From Desmodus rotundus (Eukaryota > Chordata > Mammalia > Chiroptera > Phyllostomidae), in NCBI RefSeq assembly GCF_022682495.2, contig NC_071391.1, positions 39,718,498 through 39,782,497 on the forward strand: 64,000 nucleotides of DNA. Direction: 5' to 3'. Numbering within the stretch: position 1 is the stretch's first letter; every line of letters starts with the position of its first letter. The position numbers and the translations under genes were made by a program. The notes under the pieces are model-generated. The model was not told the DNA's origin. It was given only the letters and a program-made list of their open reading frames with translations, and made no database searches. This document shows positions 29,956 through 43,236 of the stretch, piece by piece.

Positions 29956-32900
29956 GACTACCCTGGAAGTAACAGATGTTAGTCAGGAGGGGCGGGGGCA
30001 GGTGGGAAGGAGTGAACACGGATTCAATCCCTGTGGAAAGGGAAAGGGAAGGGAGGAACTTGGGCAGAGGAGACTTAGACTGCAGTGCAGTTCTAAGGAA
30101 GGTCAGCCGGCAGGTAAGAGGCCCTCAAGCCATCAGGAATCCCCACAGGCCCCCGCATCTCCCCAGAACGGGCCTGCCTAGCATCCCTGGCCACGCAGCC
30201 ATCAGCGGGCAGCGTGGTGTTGGTGCAAGCTAAGGAACAGATCTGAGAACATGTCCGGCCACTGGGGCCAACTGGCACAACCCCTGCAGCCGGAGAGAGA
30301 AGCCTTTGCCTGGTGGTCACCACCCACCCCTCGTGCCACACAGATCTGCTTGCCCACCGGGTTCAGAGAGCAGCTTCCCCCACTTCCCTTGGGCTGTTAC
30401 TAAGGGAAACCGAGAAGGGGAGGTCACAGGCCTAACTACAGCCCCTGGCAGTGCATCCTCTCCCTCCTCCCTGCATTCCGAATTCTCTCACCCCCTACAA
30501 CCCGGGCAGGTAAGGCACTACCTGGTCGTGTGCCCCAGCCTTCATTCCAGTGGGGGGAGGGGGACCTAAATGCCTGGCAATCAAACCTCTCTCAGGCCGG
30601 GATCCATGCGTGTGACCTTCACCATTATAGGGGGGACTGCCTGGATGTGCCCAGTGGGTCACTGGGTCCCACACATTCCTGCCTGCCCCTGGTATGTGAA
30701 AGCGGGGTCTGACAGTCCCTCCTGGCCCCGGACACAGGAATCCAAAGGGCACGGATGGCAGCCATAAACTAGGGCGGCAGGCCCCCGGCCGTGCCCTGGT
30801 CAGATGCCACACTGTGTAGGATTCTGTGCTTTAGCATCAGGTGGAGTCCCTGGATGTGGTGCTGACTGAGGCGCTGTGGTCGGGAAAGGCAAACTCAGGC
30901 CCAGAATGGGTCTCTGTCCCTATGACGATGAGCAGCTGGCCCTTCCAGGACAGAAGGGGCTGATGTAGTTGATATACCCCCAAGAGGTGAGTTGGTGGCC
31001 TCGAGGGAACGTGCCATATCAGGGGCTCCGCTTTGGTCTCTGTTGCTGACAGGCTGGTTGGATATTCAGAGACAGCAGGACCTTGAGTGGCCTTGGTACG
31101 TGGCCACCTAAGTTGTTGGGCCCACGCTAGTCCTTGTGTGGCTTCTGCCTCCATCACTCCAGCCACTCCACTCACATGCCCCGTGTGCTGGGCCCAGCAC
31201 AGCCGATGCCAAGGCCTGCCTGCTGTGACTGGCCAAGCCATGTTGTTTATTTGCTTGTTCACTGCCTCTTCTGTGCTGGGTGCATTCTAAGGGGCATAAG
31301 CATGCGGTCCTAAAATCCTCACACTTCACGTTTTCTCCCCTATGTTGATCCGCATGCCTCTCCCCACACCTCCTTGCCCCCAGTCTTCCAGTCTTTTCCT
31401 TCCAGGCTCTGCCCAAGAGCGTGAATATTTCTCACCACCTTGGGCCACTTTTCTTGAGCAGAAGACCAAGCACTCTGCTCACAGCCCCACGTGTTGGGGA
31501 TACTTTCCCTCCCTTCCACCTCTGTCCTGCAGCCGCTGTGCGCCATGTCAGCCCATTGATGAACCAAGCTCTGGGTTTTTCCTCTTCCTTTAGCTGGTTG
31601 AACAGGGCCCTGTGTGTGGCCAAAGGTACGGCCACACTCTGGCTACGTCCCCCTGCAGTTTACTTGTGCCCGTCGGGCCCACTCGGGCTCAGTCCCAGGG
31701 GTGGCATTCCCATCCCCAGAGGGACTGCTGCCGGCCCGCCTGACTCGATGCACCCAACAGGCCCAGCACACCACGGGCGGTTCCAGAGGTCCCGCCTGCT
31801 GTGCCGTGCTCACGTGCCCCGTCTCCACCAGAGCTTAGTGACGTACCAGGGGTGGTTTCTCAAAAGGGGTGTAATCAGTCTGCAGTTGCCGGTGGCAGGC
31901 TGGCTTTGTGACTGCCCCACTGGGACTTGTCATAAGCTCTGTGCGACATCTTTCTCTGTTCTCTGTTTTGACACTTCCCACACCCGAGAGTCTGCCAGGC
32001 CGTGGGAGCCAAGTGCAGGGCTACGTGCCCTGCCGCCTGGACCTTCTGCAGAGCCTCCCAGAGTAATGTTTTGTCTCTGAACCCAGAGAGGGGACCAGGC
32101 ACTCTGTTTTCTTCACTGTGGTAAGAGAGAGAAGAGGCAGCAATTTCTTTTACTTGGGAGGGGCTATCCTGGCGCACTCCTAACCACTGAACCCCTAAAA
32201 ACTTCACGGAAGCGGCAGGCCCTTGAACCTTCATCTCTGGAGTGCAGGCGACTTAGCTGTGGCCTCCATCCAGGACAGAGGCGCCTCTTGCTCAGCCTGC
32301 GTCATCAGCACGGCCGTTAACGTGACTGACCTGCGTGGGGGTCTGTGGGACGTCCAGACGGTCCCAACATCTTGGGTTTCCGTGGTGGCAGAGCGCTGTC
32401 ACAGCAAAACTGTAAATGAGCATTGTCTCTCCCGCGTGCATGTGAACTGTTTCTGACCCTTTTTTCTAATCAGAATGGAAAAGAACACATTTGCCAAACG
32501 ACTGCAAGTGACCACATACTAAAGGCTGCCTTAGCCTGCTCTAGCAGTGGTTCGAGTCTGGCTCAGCCTCTGTGGGCAGGGCTTCCTCCAGGGCCGCCCG
32601 ATGTCGGCAGGTCAGGCTAGTGGTGGCTTATTCGGAGAAGTAAGTGGTAGGCCCCGCCACCCCTTTACCCTTTAAGTCGTCAATGGTGGAATTAACTTCT
32701 GCCACATCCCCTGGGATGAGACGTCACTTTTAATTACTATCTTGGGCAGGGCCGGGGAGTAGGGAGCAGGCAGTTCCAGAAGTTTCCTCTTGGCCGCCTT
32801 GGCTCCTACCTGGTAGGCCAGGGACCCAGTGTGGGGGCCACTGCAGTTGTCAACACACATGAATTCTAACTAAACGCCGGGGAACAGGGGACCGCCAGGT

Positions 32901-33551
32901 GGGCTCCCAGACCCAGTGAGCCCACTGCAAGCAGACAGCCGCCAGGGCCCCTCTACGAAGGGCCTGTCGTGATGCTTGAGTCCCCAGACATTAATATCGA
33001 CTCAGACTTTGTGTCTGCTAGTCCTGGAATGCCTTGTTATTCTCCTTTCCCCAGTGAACGATTACCCAAAGAAATGGCCATGGCCTTGGGGAGAAAACAC
33101 TGAAGGAATCATTACGAAACATACTAGTGACCTGGCCACCTCCTCCGTGGGCTCCAGGTCTGACACCTGCTGCAGTCTGGGCGGTGAGCCGGGACCATGA
33201 GTTTCTGGGGCCCCTGCCTCCTGCTCCTGCACTTCCCTGTCTGCTTTTGGGTGTAGGTATGAAGCAGAGCCGTGCTGGCTGCCCCTCTGTCCTGCCCTCG
33301 GGGACACCACGCTCTGTCCACCACCTCCACAGCCTCCTGTGGGCCAGTGCCCCTCGCCAGCCCCACTGGCCTTATGTAATTCATCCAACCAGCGGCCCAC
33401 TTTCTTTGGCTTTTTAAATGTCTCCTCTGCCATCTCCCAGGAGAACTCAGGTATTAACATTTGCCTGAATGTCGGCTACTCCTTTTCAGACTACTAAGAG
33501 TGCTCCCAACGGAGTCTGCCCGTCCCCTGCTGTTCTGGCTCAGGTATGAAA

Positions 33552-33766
33552 TCTTGCTCAGTGGGTTGGGCACCGTCCTGCGAAGCGAAGTGTCACTGGT
33601 TTCATTCCCCATCAGGGCGCATGCTTGGGTTGCAGGTTCTGTCCCCCTCTGGGCACGTCGGAGAGACAACGAGTGGATGTTTCTCACCACCGATGCTTCT
33701 CTCCCTCTCTTTCGCCCTCCTTTCTTCTCTCTCTAAAAATAAATAAATAAAATCTTTCTTTAAAAA
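33552..33766 (+). mobile_element. Ves SINE, diverged
   Basis: 'gctcagtgggttgggcaccg', a degenerate B box 'ggtttcattccccatcaggg', 'ttgggttgcaggttctgtcc', a CT-rich segment and AAATAAATAAATAAAATC tail. The 5' end is altered, so the start is uncertain. Confidence 0.75.
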
Positions 33767-34650
33767 AAATCATGTGTCTCAAGAAAGTGCCCTTGGGTCC
33801 ATGGATTCTTGCTTGTCCAATCTTACATTCCAGCCCCTTCGTCAAGCCCTGCCAAAACCCAGCCCCAGTGTCCCCTGGCTGCCAGCGTCCAAGGCAGTGA
33901 CTGCTCTCTCACGACATGGTCTCTTACCTCCCTTTTCAGGCCCAGCAAGTCTGCAGCCAGGTTATTCTGGAATGCAGCCCTCAGCACTGACCTTGACAGG
34001 AGAAAAAGTGGGGGCCACTCCTGTGGGAGGACCTGGCGCCCTGCGGGGTGAGGCCTCTGTTCACCTCAGGACAGCAGAGGTGTAGCTCCTACAAGGAAGG
34101 GTGGGCCACCTCTGCAAGCTCAGGGGGTGCGGGAAGCTGCGGCCCCGCTTCCGCAGGCGCATCCACCCACATGTCTCTGTCTCACGTGCCAGGGGTCCAG
34201 GTTTGCGCCACCAGGGTCTGACCTTCGACCTTTGCAGTGCTGGCTGAGCGTCCACAATTCTCAGAGCCCTGCAACGCCATCAGTCCGTCTGCAGCCTGCC
34301 ACTCAGCTCTGTCTGCTCCCGCAGCAAGAGATAAGGGCCCTTTGTAAGCTACCACAGGGGCCGGCTGCCTTTTACACTCACCCACGAACTGCTTGTTGGT
34401 GGCCGCAGTCCCTGCCATCCCTCTGCAGGACATCAGTACGAGCGGGCAGTAACCGGCCAGTTTTTTGAAGGCATGGTTCCCCCATCTACGCCAAATGCCA
34501 GAATGGTCACCCCTGCCACAGCACTGCTCCTCTCTAGCAAATTTGCCAGGTCCTCGCCAGGGAAATATTCAGCATTTGAGCTGCTCCCTTGCTCCGGGGA
34601 CTATCCGAGGCCCCCACTCAACCAAGATGTTATCTTCCTGCCCCTCCCTT

Positions 34651-34694
34651 CTGAGTGAGACAGTCCTGAATCCCAGACAGTCCTGAGTGAGACG
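34651..34694 (+). repeat. Interleaved direct repeats
   Basis: AGACAGTCCTGA occurs at 34,658-34,669 and 34,675-34,686, flanked by CTGAGTGAGAC at 34,651-34,661 and 34,684-34,694. It is a small local duplication. Confidence 0.85.
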
Positions 34695-35074
34695 CTTTCC
34701 TCACCATGCTTGTTAGTTCTGGCCCTTGAGGAAGTGGACACCAAGGCAGGATTCCGTGTGCAAGAGATTTGGAGGGAAACACCTGTGAGGAGAGATGGGC
34801 GGGCAGCTGGGCGGAAGCTGGGAGGGACGTCAGACCGGGACGTAGGTTTGGCCCCTGTGGTTCAGATCTAAGAAAGTGTCAAGGCCGGTGGGGCGTCCTC
34901 TGCCAAAACCGAATGCAGTGCAGACAGTGAGGGGTATCAGCGCACTGCAGTGGGGGCCAGCCTGCAATTGAGAGGTGCATCCATGGCCCACACCTGCGTT
35001 CAAAGGGTTTCTCTCTCTGGGAGCTCCAGACCCAAAGGAACCAAGGTGCCAGCATTTTCTATCTGAGGTCAGTG

Positions 35075-35180
35075 GACACTGCAGCTCTGGCCCCGTCACT
35101 CACTAGCTTTTGGGCCTTGGGTGGCTCCTCACTTCTGGGCCTCATTTTCCCCTACTGTGAAATGAGACTGAACACTGGTG
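35075..35180 (+). mobile_element. MIR fragment
   Basis: 'gtcactcactagcttttggg', then 'cttctgggcctcattttccc' and 'ctgtgaaatgagact', MIR core in sense. Confidence 0.6.
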
Positions 35181-35384
35181 GCAGACGGGGGGAACCCAGC
35201 ACAAAATGGACTCCCAGTCAAGTGTTGGTTGAATCAGATTCATCCAACAAGTAGGTAATAAACACCTAGCACAGGCCGGGCACTCAGGAGTCTGGATGAG
35301 TGGATTCAGCCAAGGCCCAGGGAGCCCACAGCTGAGAGAAGAGGCACACCGTCTGCGTGGGGGGTGGGGCACGGAGGCGGCCCC

Positions 35385-35850
35385 CAAAGGTGCTCTCGTC
35401 CTAATCCCCAGAGCTTGTTGACATGCTGCCTGACGTGACCAAGGAGAAGTCAGGTTGCAGGTGGAATCCAGGCCGCCTATTAGCTGATCTCAGGAGGTTG
35501 TCCGGGATGCACCCAGTGCCATCACAAGGGTCCTTAGAAGCGGATGAGGGAGGCAGGAGTGAGTGTCGGAGTGACGTGGTATGAGAAAGGCTGGACCAGC
35601 CATCGCTGGCCGGGGAGACGGACGGGGGCCCCGCGCCAAGGAGTGCGGGCAGACTCTGGACGCCGGAAAAGGCAAGAAGACAGATTCTCCTCCGGAGCCT
35701 CCAGAAATGGACACAGACAGCCCAGTGAGACGCTTGTTGAATGTCTGGCCTCCAGAACTGTAAGACAATAAATCCGTGTCTTTTTAAGCCACTAAATTTG
35801 CAGTGATTTGTACAGCGGCGACAGGGAACTGGGGCAGCATCGTATGGACA
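35385..35850 (+). mobile_element. Solo LTR, probably MaLR type
   Basis: The order 'tcctaatccccagagcttgt', 'atcacaagggtccttagaag', 'ccagaactgtaagacaataa' and 'taagccactaaatttgcagt' is that of mammalian MaLR LTRs, including the LTR's own AATAAA near 35,768. I see no internal region. Confidence 0.6.
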
Positions 35851-36339
35851 GACTGCAGAGACGCGGGAACGACGGAGGGTGTGCAACACGCAGCCCGTCA
35901 CGGAGCCCGGCACGTGGACACCGGGGGGCGGCTGGCCCGGGTAGGGGCAAGCGGAGAGCAGAGGTGCTGTAGCGGGTGTGGGCTCAGGCCGAAGGGGGCC
36001 CTGGGGGAGACACTCACACACGTGCACACTCAGTCCTGACCCACAGGCGACAGACCGGGGCGTGCCCGCTCACTCCTGCACACTTGTACACACCCCCGCG
36101 ACACAGGCGCTCAGACAGGCAGACCCGGGGGGACACAGCCCACCATTGTCTGCATTCCCCCCACCCCCCACCCCCGTCTCTGGAGACCTCTCTGTACCTC
36201 TACGTTTCCTGGGGACAGCGGGGGCAGCAGGTGAGCCCCAGGGCAGGAGACAGCCAGGAGGCCCTTCTCTGCCCCGTGCACCTTCAGCTGTGGGATGGAG
36301 CCGGCTGGGCGTGGGCATGCACTTCCTCTGCACTTCTCC

Positions 36340-36640
36340 ATTCATTTCTCTACTTGCCATTCACTCGCTTGTCATGTGTGTATTGGTGCTCACTGCGTAC
36401 CAACCCCTACCCTGGCTGCTTTGGTCTCCAAGTAAAATACGCCGTTATCCACAGCTGCAAGGTATGGAATCTAGGGCAGCCAGAGCTGTGGCAGGGTGGG
36501 GACTGCTGGGGGGCTGCGGAAAGGGGACAGGGGGCGCCTGGCCAGCCCTGGGGATAAGGAAAGACTTCCCTGAGGAAATGACGTCTGTGCTGAGTCTTCG
36601 GACAAGACGGAGCTGGCAGGCAAGGTGAAGCAGTAGAGGG
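36340..36640 (-). mobile_element. L2 fragment, antisense
   Basis: 'tccattcatttctctacttg' and 'gtattggtgctcactgcgta' are followed by 'aaagacttccctgaggaaat' and 'gacgtctgtgctgagtcttc', the reverse complement of the L2 3' half. Confidence 0.55.
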
Positions 36641-38369
36641 TGAGAAAGGACATTAAACTCCATTAAGCCTGTGTCACATCAATAAATTTAATTTAAAAAA
36701 AGAGAAAGGAAGTGAACCCAGGTTGTGACGTGTGTTTAGAAATACCTCCCTGGTGAAGACAGCGCAGGGCCCTGGCAAGGAGGGAGGGCGCAGGGGCCGT
36801 TGAGGTTTTGGGGACCAGACACGGCCATGGGCAAGGCAGCAGCGAAGCTTCGGGAGGCAGTGTCTAGGGTACTAGGGCAGTGTCTGCAGGGTTGGGGCCT
36901 CACTGGAGGGGGCAGAGGGTGGGGAAGAGGAAAGGGCAGTCAGGCAGTCAGGTGGAAGCGTGGGGCCCCTGCAAAGAGCCTCGGCCTCAGAGTCAAGTGC
37001 CAGGAGTGGGGGACGGATGGCCAGGCAGGGAGCAGAGGCCCCCTCCAGGGGCGCAGGGAGAGGGTATGGGCAGCACTCCCTGGCTCTGGGTGGCTTGTGT
37101 CCCACACTGTCAGGCAGGAGACCCCCTGCCGAGGTGACAGACCCACCGCACAACTTGATGGAGAGAAAGGAATTGAGTAGCCCCCTAGGCTCTGTGCAGC
37201 AAGGAGTCGCGGTGGGAGAGGTGGGAGGGCCTGTGCGGGCCCCAGAGCAGCATCCGGCAGAGCCGGATTGGGACCCAGGCTTATGTGACTGACTGAATCC
37301 TGGGCTCAACTCGGCCGATCTTGGTGCCAGAGGATGGAGAGTACAGGGGACCCATGGCCCCTGTCTCCCACCCAGCCTGGCCAAGTCACTGAGAGGGCAT
37401 TCAAGGCCAGGAGCCTACCCCCACGGCCTCACCCTCCTGGGGACTGGACCAGGACACAGAGTTCCTTCTGTGGGTGGAACGAGCCTCCAGGGCCATCCAG
37501 CGAGGGGACAGAGGTGCCCACAGCTGGGTCAGCACTCTCATGCCCTCTCCCTCCACCCCACACTAGCCCAGCTGAGAAGCACATCTCCTGGGCTAGAAGG
37601 GAGGGTTCCTGCCGCCCTCCAGCCCAGCCCCGCTCGTCCCCTACTGTCACAGCCCAGGCAACTCGGGGCCTCCCAGGAAACGCAGGCCTGGCTGGAAGAG
37701 AGAGTTCAGGACCGGGAGCCGGGACACTCCACAGCCCTGGTGAGGTCCAGTCCTGTCTGAGCCTCTGTCTCCTCATCGGAAACGTGAGGCTGGGCTCGTT
37801 TGTCCTAAAACTTCAGCAACCGCGGTGGTCCCGGGCCCCATTCCAGCCTCGGGGTTGGACCACAGATGCCGGGTCTCTGCAGAGAGCCCCCAACTCTGGC
37901 CTCAGCAGCTCCACCTCCTCACTCCCACAGGTCCCCCGGGGTCCCGTGGAGCCCCAGCCAGAGGAATGTGAGCCATTCCCGGCATCTCCTCCCCTGTGGC
38001 CAGCCCAGAGAGGGGCTGGGGCCTCTGGGCCCCTCTGACAGGAAATTAGCTGGGCCTGGCCTTCCCCACTACCAGCTGCTCTGCTGACCCTGACCTGTGT
38101 TTTCCGAAACCTGATACTGCACATTGCAGAGCCTCTTCTCCATTCCTGAGGAGGCCTGGCTGAGCTCTGTGTCTATCCGGCTTCCAGCCTACATGCGGCT
38201 TGGCCTTCCTGCCCTGGAATCAGGGCGCCTGGCCTCCAGCCCCTGCTGTGACCCCCAGCAGGCCCCCAGCAGGGCCTCCAGGAGAGCAGTCTCTCTGTCT
38301 CTGAGCCAAGAGGCAGAACCCAGGTGCACGGCGGCTGCAGATGGAAAAAGGGCTGGAGGCGCTCCAGGG

Positions 38370-38700
38370 AGGGTGTAGGAGAGTCCTTAGGAGGCCACTG
38401 TGGCCCTGGGAAGAGCGACCGTGGTTCGGACTAGGGTGGGACAGTGGGGATGCGAGAAAGCTACTGAGGAAATGCGGTGGAGAGAAACTGGAGGTGGTCT
38501 GGCCGTGCGGCTGAGGGGCAGAGGCGTCAAAGGCCCCTGGGTGTCGCAGTTGCCCGGTGGAGGGCCAGCAGCGTATCTCGCTGAGACAGTGGGCACCGAG
38601 GCCCAACCAGGGCCGTGGCGGGAGCAGGGAGGATTGTAAGTTCGGCCTTGGACCCATAGAGGCCGAGGCGCCTTTCAGGTGTCGCAGAGAACGACTGGAC
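38370..38700 (-). mobile_element. L2 fragment, antisense
   Basis: 'cttaggaggccactgtggcc', then 'ttcggactagggtgggacag' and 'tggggatgcgagaaagctac', follow the reverse complement of an L2 upstream region; quite degenerate. Confidence 0.4.
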
Positions 38701-39357
38701 ATTCAGAGAGGAATGAGCTGGAGAGGCATGTTTGGGGGCAGAAAAATAGAGACGGCCATCCAAGCTGAGACTGGGAGAAAATTGCCAAAGGCGAGAGTAA
38801 GGCATGGAGAGTGGACAGGCTGTGTCTGCAGGACACTGCTGCCCATGGCCGGCGAGACGGGGGGAGCTGCAGAAAGAACCGGGAGAATACTGGGTCATGC
38901 ACGACACGCAGAAGGGCATTTTGAGGAGCCAGGAGTGGTTGGGGGTGCGGGGAGCTCCTGGAAAACTCGGAGGAGGAAGATGGAAAGGTTACTTAGGCCT
39001 TAGTGACTGTAGGGGACACGTTTGGTGGAGGGAGGGGCGTAGCGACCCGGCTGCGGTGGAGCTGCAGGGCTGAGAGGCGAGGAAACAGCGCGTCCGACAA
39101 CTACCAGGAGGGGGTTCACTGTGAACGCGAGGGGCTGGGGCAGCAGCCGAACGGGGTGAGGCGTCAACCAGAAGATTCTTACTTGGTCATTTTTATTTTT
39201 AAGGCAAACGAGACTTGAGCACGTTTATATGTCGCTGAGGTGGAGTCTGAGGACAACACCTGGGAAAGCAGGGGTCACAAGCAGGAAAATGGGTTCGAGC
39301 CAGCAGGGGGCTTGCCAAGCTCCCAACGCGCGGCAGGGCTGAGCTGGAGGCAGCGCC

Positions 39358-39412
39358 CGACCCCGCCCCTTCCCCCCGCCCCTGCCCCTGCCCCCGCCCC
39401 CGCCCCTGGGCC
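39358..39412 (+). repeat. C-rich (CCCCTGCC/CCCCGCC)n tract
   Basis: About 55 nt of CCCCGCC/CCCCTGCC units. The minus strand therefore has at least six runs of four or more G separated by 1-2 nt loops, which fits G-quadruplex and Sp1-type binding. Confidence 0.9.
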
Positions 39413-40889
39413 CAGTGGCATCTTCATGACCGCTCTGCCACGCTGCTCCTCGGAGGCACGGGACAGCCCGACTCACCCCACCCTGCCCTGTCCTGAGAGG
39501 AGGAACTTCTGTTGGATGCTGAGGTTAAGGAAGCGGGTCCCAGGGCAGCTTCTGAGGGGTGGTGGATTCGAGGGGGCTCAGAGGGCACCTCTGACCCTTG
39601 CACTTGGCTGGCTGCAGCGCTGCCCATGACGACTCTGTGCCCCACAGCCAGAGTGCAGCCTCTTCGATGGCCAAGTGCATGCAGCTATGGGCCCTGCCGA
39701 ACCCTCGCTGCGGAGAGCAGGGATTGGAGACAGCTACACAGGCAGGGGTGGGCCATGACAGGGGTACTTATACATCTCCGGGGGAAGAGCCATGGGCCTG
39801 GGCCTATTGTGGCATAAGGCTCATTGCCAGTGACAGGGAGCCTGCGACCTACTGATGACAGACACTCCGATCCCTTCAGTCCGGCGTGGCACTACCACCC
39901 GGCGCTGCCAGCGCGGGACAGTCCCAGGCAGACCAGAGAGCGGTGGTCTCAGAGGGTAGCCCCTGGACCAGGAGCCTCACCTGGAAACCTGTGAGACATG
40001 CCCCATCCATCACTGAGCTGGAAACTCTCGGGCGGGCGGGTGTTTCACAGACTTCCAGCTGACTCTGAGACGCCTCTGATGTAAATGTACACATGCTTGT
40101 GTGCAACACAAACACACACGCGCGCAAAACTCGTAACTGGAGTAGCGTGAGACCCTGCCCCAAAGTGGCTGTCCGCACCAGAGGGGTCAGACTTAGCCAG
40201 TCGAGCACATCCTCTTTCTCGGACGGCGGATGTTCGGTTTTGTTGAGGAGTCAGGTGGCCTCGAGCTCCAGATTCCATCCTGAACGACGGGAAGCTCCTG
40301 TTCCTCTGACTTTTCCATGAGCTTTTCCATCAAGCCTGCTGGTTGCCTTGGAAAAGCTGGGACCCAGAGCGATGTGGGCACAGCCGGGCACACCACGTCC
40401 CTGCTGTAAGCCGTCGTTCCTTAACCGGGGTGAATGCAAAGCAGCCTCTGCGGAGGGTGGGACCAGGGGGCCACCTCGTCCCATGTGTCCCCTGTCCACG
40501 CCTCACCCTCCTGGAGCCACCGGCCGCCTTGGCCTCGCACACTTTCTTCACTCCATCATCTCCTGGTTTTCCTCCGACCCCATGGGCCAGTTCTCTTGTG
40601 GTGGTTATTCCCCCAAACTCAAACGAGGGGCTGGGCCCAGGAGCCACTCCAAGAACCAATTCTCCTTTTTCCTTCTCCTCGGGTGAGCCCGGGGGTCCTG
40701 GTGGCTTTAAACGCCACCTGGCCGGTGAGGAGTCCCACACTGGAATGCAGCTTCACCTCTTGCCTCGACCCCAGGCTCATCGATCCAGCTGCCTCTTCAC
40801 ACGGCTGCCTGAGCCTCGGTGGGCATGGCGACCAGGACAGGATGGGACTGACCCGAAACTCCTCTCCCTGCACCCCCTCGCCGCCACAG

Positions 40890-41565
40890 TGGAAACTTGT
40901 TTCTCTTCTTCAGAAACAGGAACTCCATCGTCACAGCTGCCCTGGCCGAAGCCTTAGAGTCGTCCTCGACAGAACATTGCTTTCTCTCACACCCTTAGCG
41001 CATCCATCAGCAAATTCTGGTAATTCCACCTTCAAAACACAGCCTGAGCTGGACCGCTTGCCACCACCCTCACTGCAGCCACCCTGGCCCAAGCTGCCCA
41101 GGGCGTCTCCCCCCTAGATTCCTGCAGGAGCCTCCTCACTGGTCTCCCCGCTCCTACCCCGGCCCCTCTCGTCTGCTCTCAGCACGGCCGGCAGAGGGGC
41201 AGTCATGAAACGTGGCACCTCCCTGTGGAGCTCCCTCCAGTGCCTTCCTGTCCCTCTCAGAGCAGACGTTAAGCCCCTACGGTGACCTCAGCTGCACCGC
41301 CTCCCCTGTTCACCCTGCGTCAGCCTCACCACCCCACTTCCCAGAACACTCCTCCCCCAGCTCCCTCCAGGGCTCACCCCTCGCTTTCTTCAGATCTCTG
41401 CGAATATTACCTGACCAGAGACGCCCACCCTGAGCTCCCTGAACGCAGTAGCACCCACCCGCTCCACGCACCCCCACACTCCCAGCCCTCTGCATCGTTT
41501 CCACGGCATGTACCACCCCCTCACATACAATTGCTTGTGTGGTACACACATGTATAGAACGGTCT
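40890..41565 (+). mobile_element. L2 LINE fragment, sense
   Basis: About 675 bp follow L2 in order: 'ttagagtcgtcctcgacaga', 'cgcatccatcagcaaattct', 'tgcaggagcctcctcactgg', 'ctccagtgccttcctgtccc', 'cccagaacactcctccccca' and 'ttcagatctctgcgaatatt'. It is coding-like but stop-interrupted and inactive. Confidence 0.75.
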
Positions 41566-43078
41566 CTCCCCTTTAGGAAGTGTGCTGTATGGAGGTGGGA
41601 CTTTGTTTACGTTGTCTGCAGTCTACTCTGCAGCACACAGAAGCATTGTCACGGTGCAGGCAGGCCTGTAAATCCACACTTGATAAAAGTCTGGGGAAGG
41701 GAGGAGCCAAGTGACCGAGAGGGCGGCTGCTGGGCCGTGAGGGCGAAAGCTCAGCCAGTGGAGAGAGGAAGGAGAACACACCGAAGGCAGGGCTGCCCGT
41801 GACCAAGCTGCAGAGACGAGACAGGCCGGACGTCAGCAAGGTCTGTGAGGATGTGTGCTGTGCCCCATAGTCGTCCCCAGCCTCTTTCCTGATGACATTC
41901 GGGGCTTTGTCCCTTGCAGCCGGAATAGCCTTGACTTGCAGCTGCCCACCCACCCGGATCGCCACCCTACACCCCGCCTCCCAACCATCCAGACACCTCG
42001 CTGTCTGCCTACAAAGCAAACAGTCCATGGGCCCCTTCGACCCTTAAGCACCTATCAGCCTAGAGTCCACCCATCTACCCCTCAGCACATAACCAAGCAA
42101 CTGTCCCCCTGACAAGAGCCTTTAGGACCACGCGTGGGGGGCGGTGATGAGGGGCCTGAGCAGCAGGCCGAGGCGATCCAACTCTTACTGAACCACGGGG
42201 AGCTGTGGAAGGGCTTTGAGCAGAAATGTCCACAACCACGTCTGTATTGTAGAAAAATAACACAGGTAGCTATGAGTAAGATGGATGTGGGGCGGGGGTG
42301 GGAGGGTCCTAAAAGCAAGAGACCAGTTGGGCCAATATTGCAGATGATGAATTAGGGCGCAGAGGCATAGCAGCCAGAGAAAGGAAGCTTCTAGGAGCCT
42401 GCAGGAGCAGCCCTGGAGCAGAGCCCTGCCCAAGCGGGCCCAGGCACTGTGATTGCCCCGGCTGTCCACGGGGCTGCCCCTCCAGTACATTCGACCCACG
42501 ACGTCCAGGACAAGGAGTTCCCAGGAGGCCCAGCCCAGAACCAGTTCTTTCTGGAGGCATCTGCAGTCCCATGTCCGACAGCTCAAGCCCCTGAGCAAGT
42601 GCCATTTCCAGAGTACACAGTCCCCCATCGGCTCCAGTCTGGCAGCCCAGCCCGGGCTGCGGAACGCTGTGGCCTCTTCTCTGTTAATTTCCTCCAGCTC
42701 CTCAGAGGCTGGGCCTCGGGCCCAGTGAAGTCAGGGTCTGGGAGGCAGCCCTGGCTCCCCGCCCGCCCACGGAGGCTATATTTGGAGCACGACAGCTCCC
42801 TACAGACACAGACTCGGGACCCACCCTGCAGCGTTGCCCCAACGATTTCACCTAGTATCCAAGCAGTGTGGGTGTTGCTCATATTTTCACTTGTTTGTTC
42901 ACATATTTACTCATTCCACAGATACCTATGGACCCGCTAGTGTGATGCACCGGGCACAGCGGGACGTACAGTGAGCATGTCTATGTACAGATATAGGAAT
43001 CTGTGCCTAAATGCAAATGGCAGCACAAACCCTCGGTGCCCTCGCCCAGGGCTCCATGGTGCTGGTGACTCAGAATCA

Positions 43079-43112
43079 GGTGTGTGTGTGTGTGTGTGCG
43101 TGCGTGCACGTG
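43079..43112 (+). repeat. (TG)n microsatellite
   Basis: A TG run of about 20 nt passes into gcgtgcgtgcacgtg. Confidence 0.9.
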
Positions 43113-43236
43113 CTCTCTGGGGAGGCAGCTATGACTCAGCTGCACACAGCGTCTGTATGTACCTGTGTGGACGTTTCTGGGTGCGTAAGCACAAACAGAG
43201 TGGGGAATGGGGCTGTGACTGACTCAACTGCATACG

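Noticed and set aside
31421..32080. 219-codon intergenic frame
   Set aside because: GC-rich chance frame with overlapping frames on the other strand; no features of a gene.
36655..36710. 'acatcaataaatttaattt' with an A-run, suggesting a processed-pseudogene tail
   Set aside because: No recognisable upstream coding sequence or target duplication was found.
40434..41117. 227-codon intergenic frame
   Set aside because: Its 3' part is L2 LINE sequence in a non-coding register; the rest is GC-rich filler.
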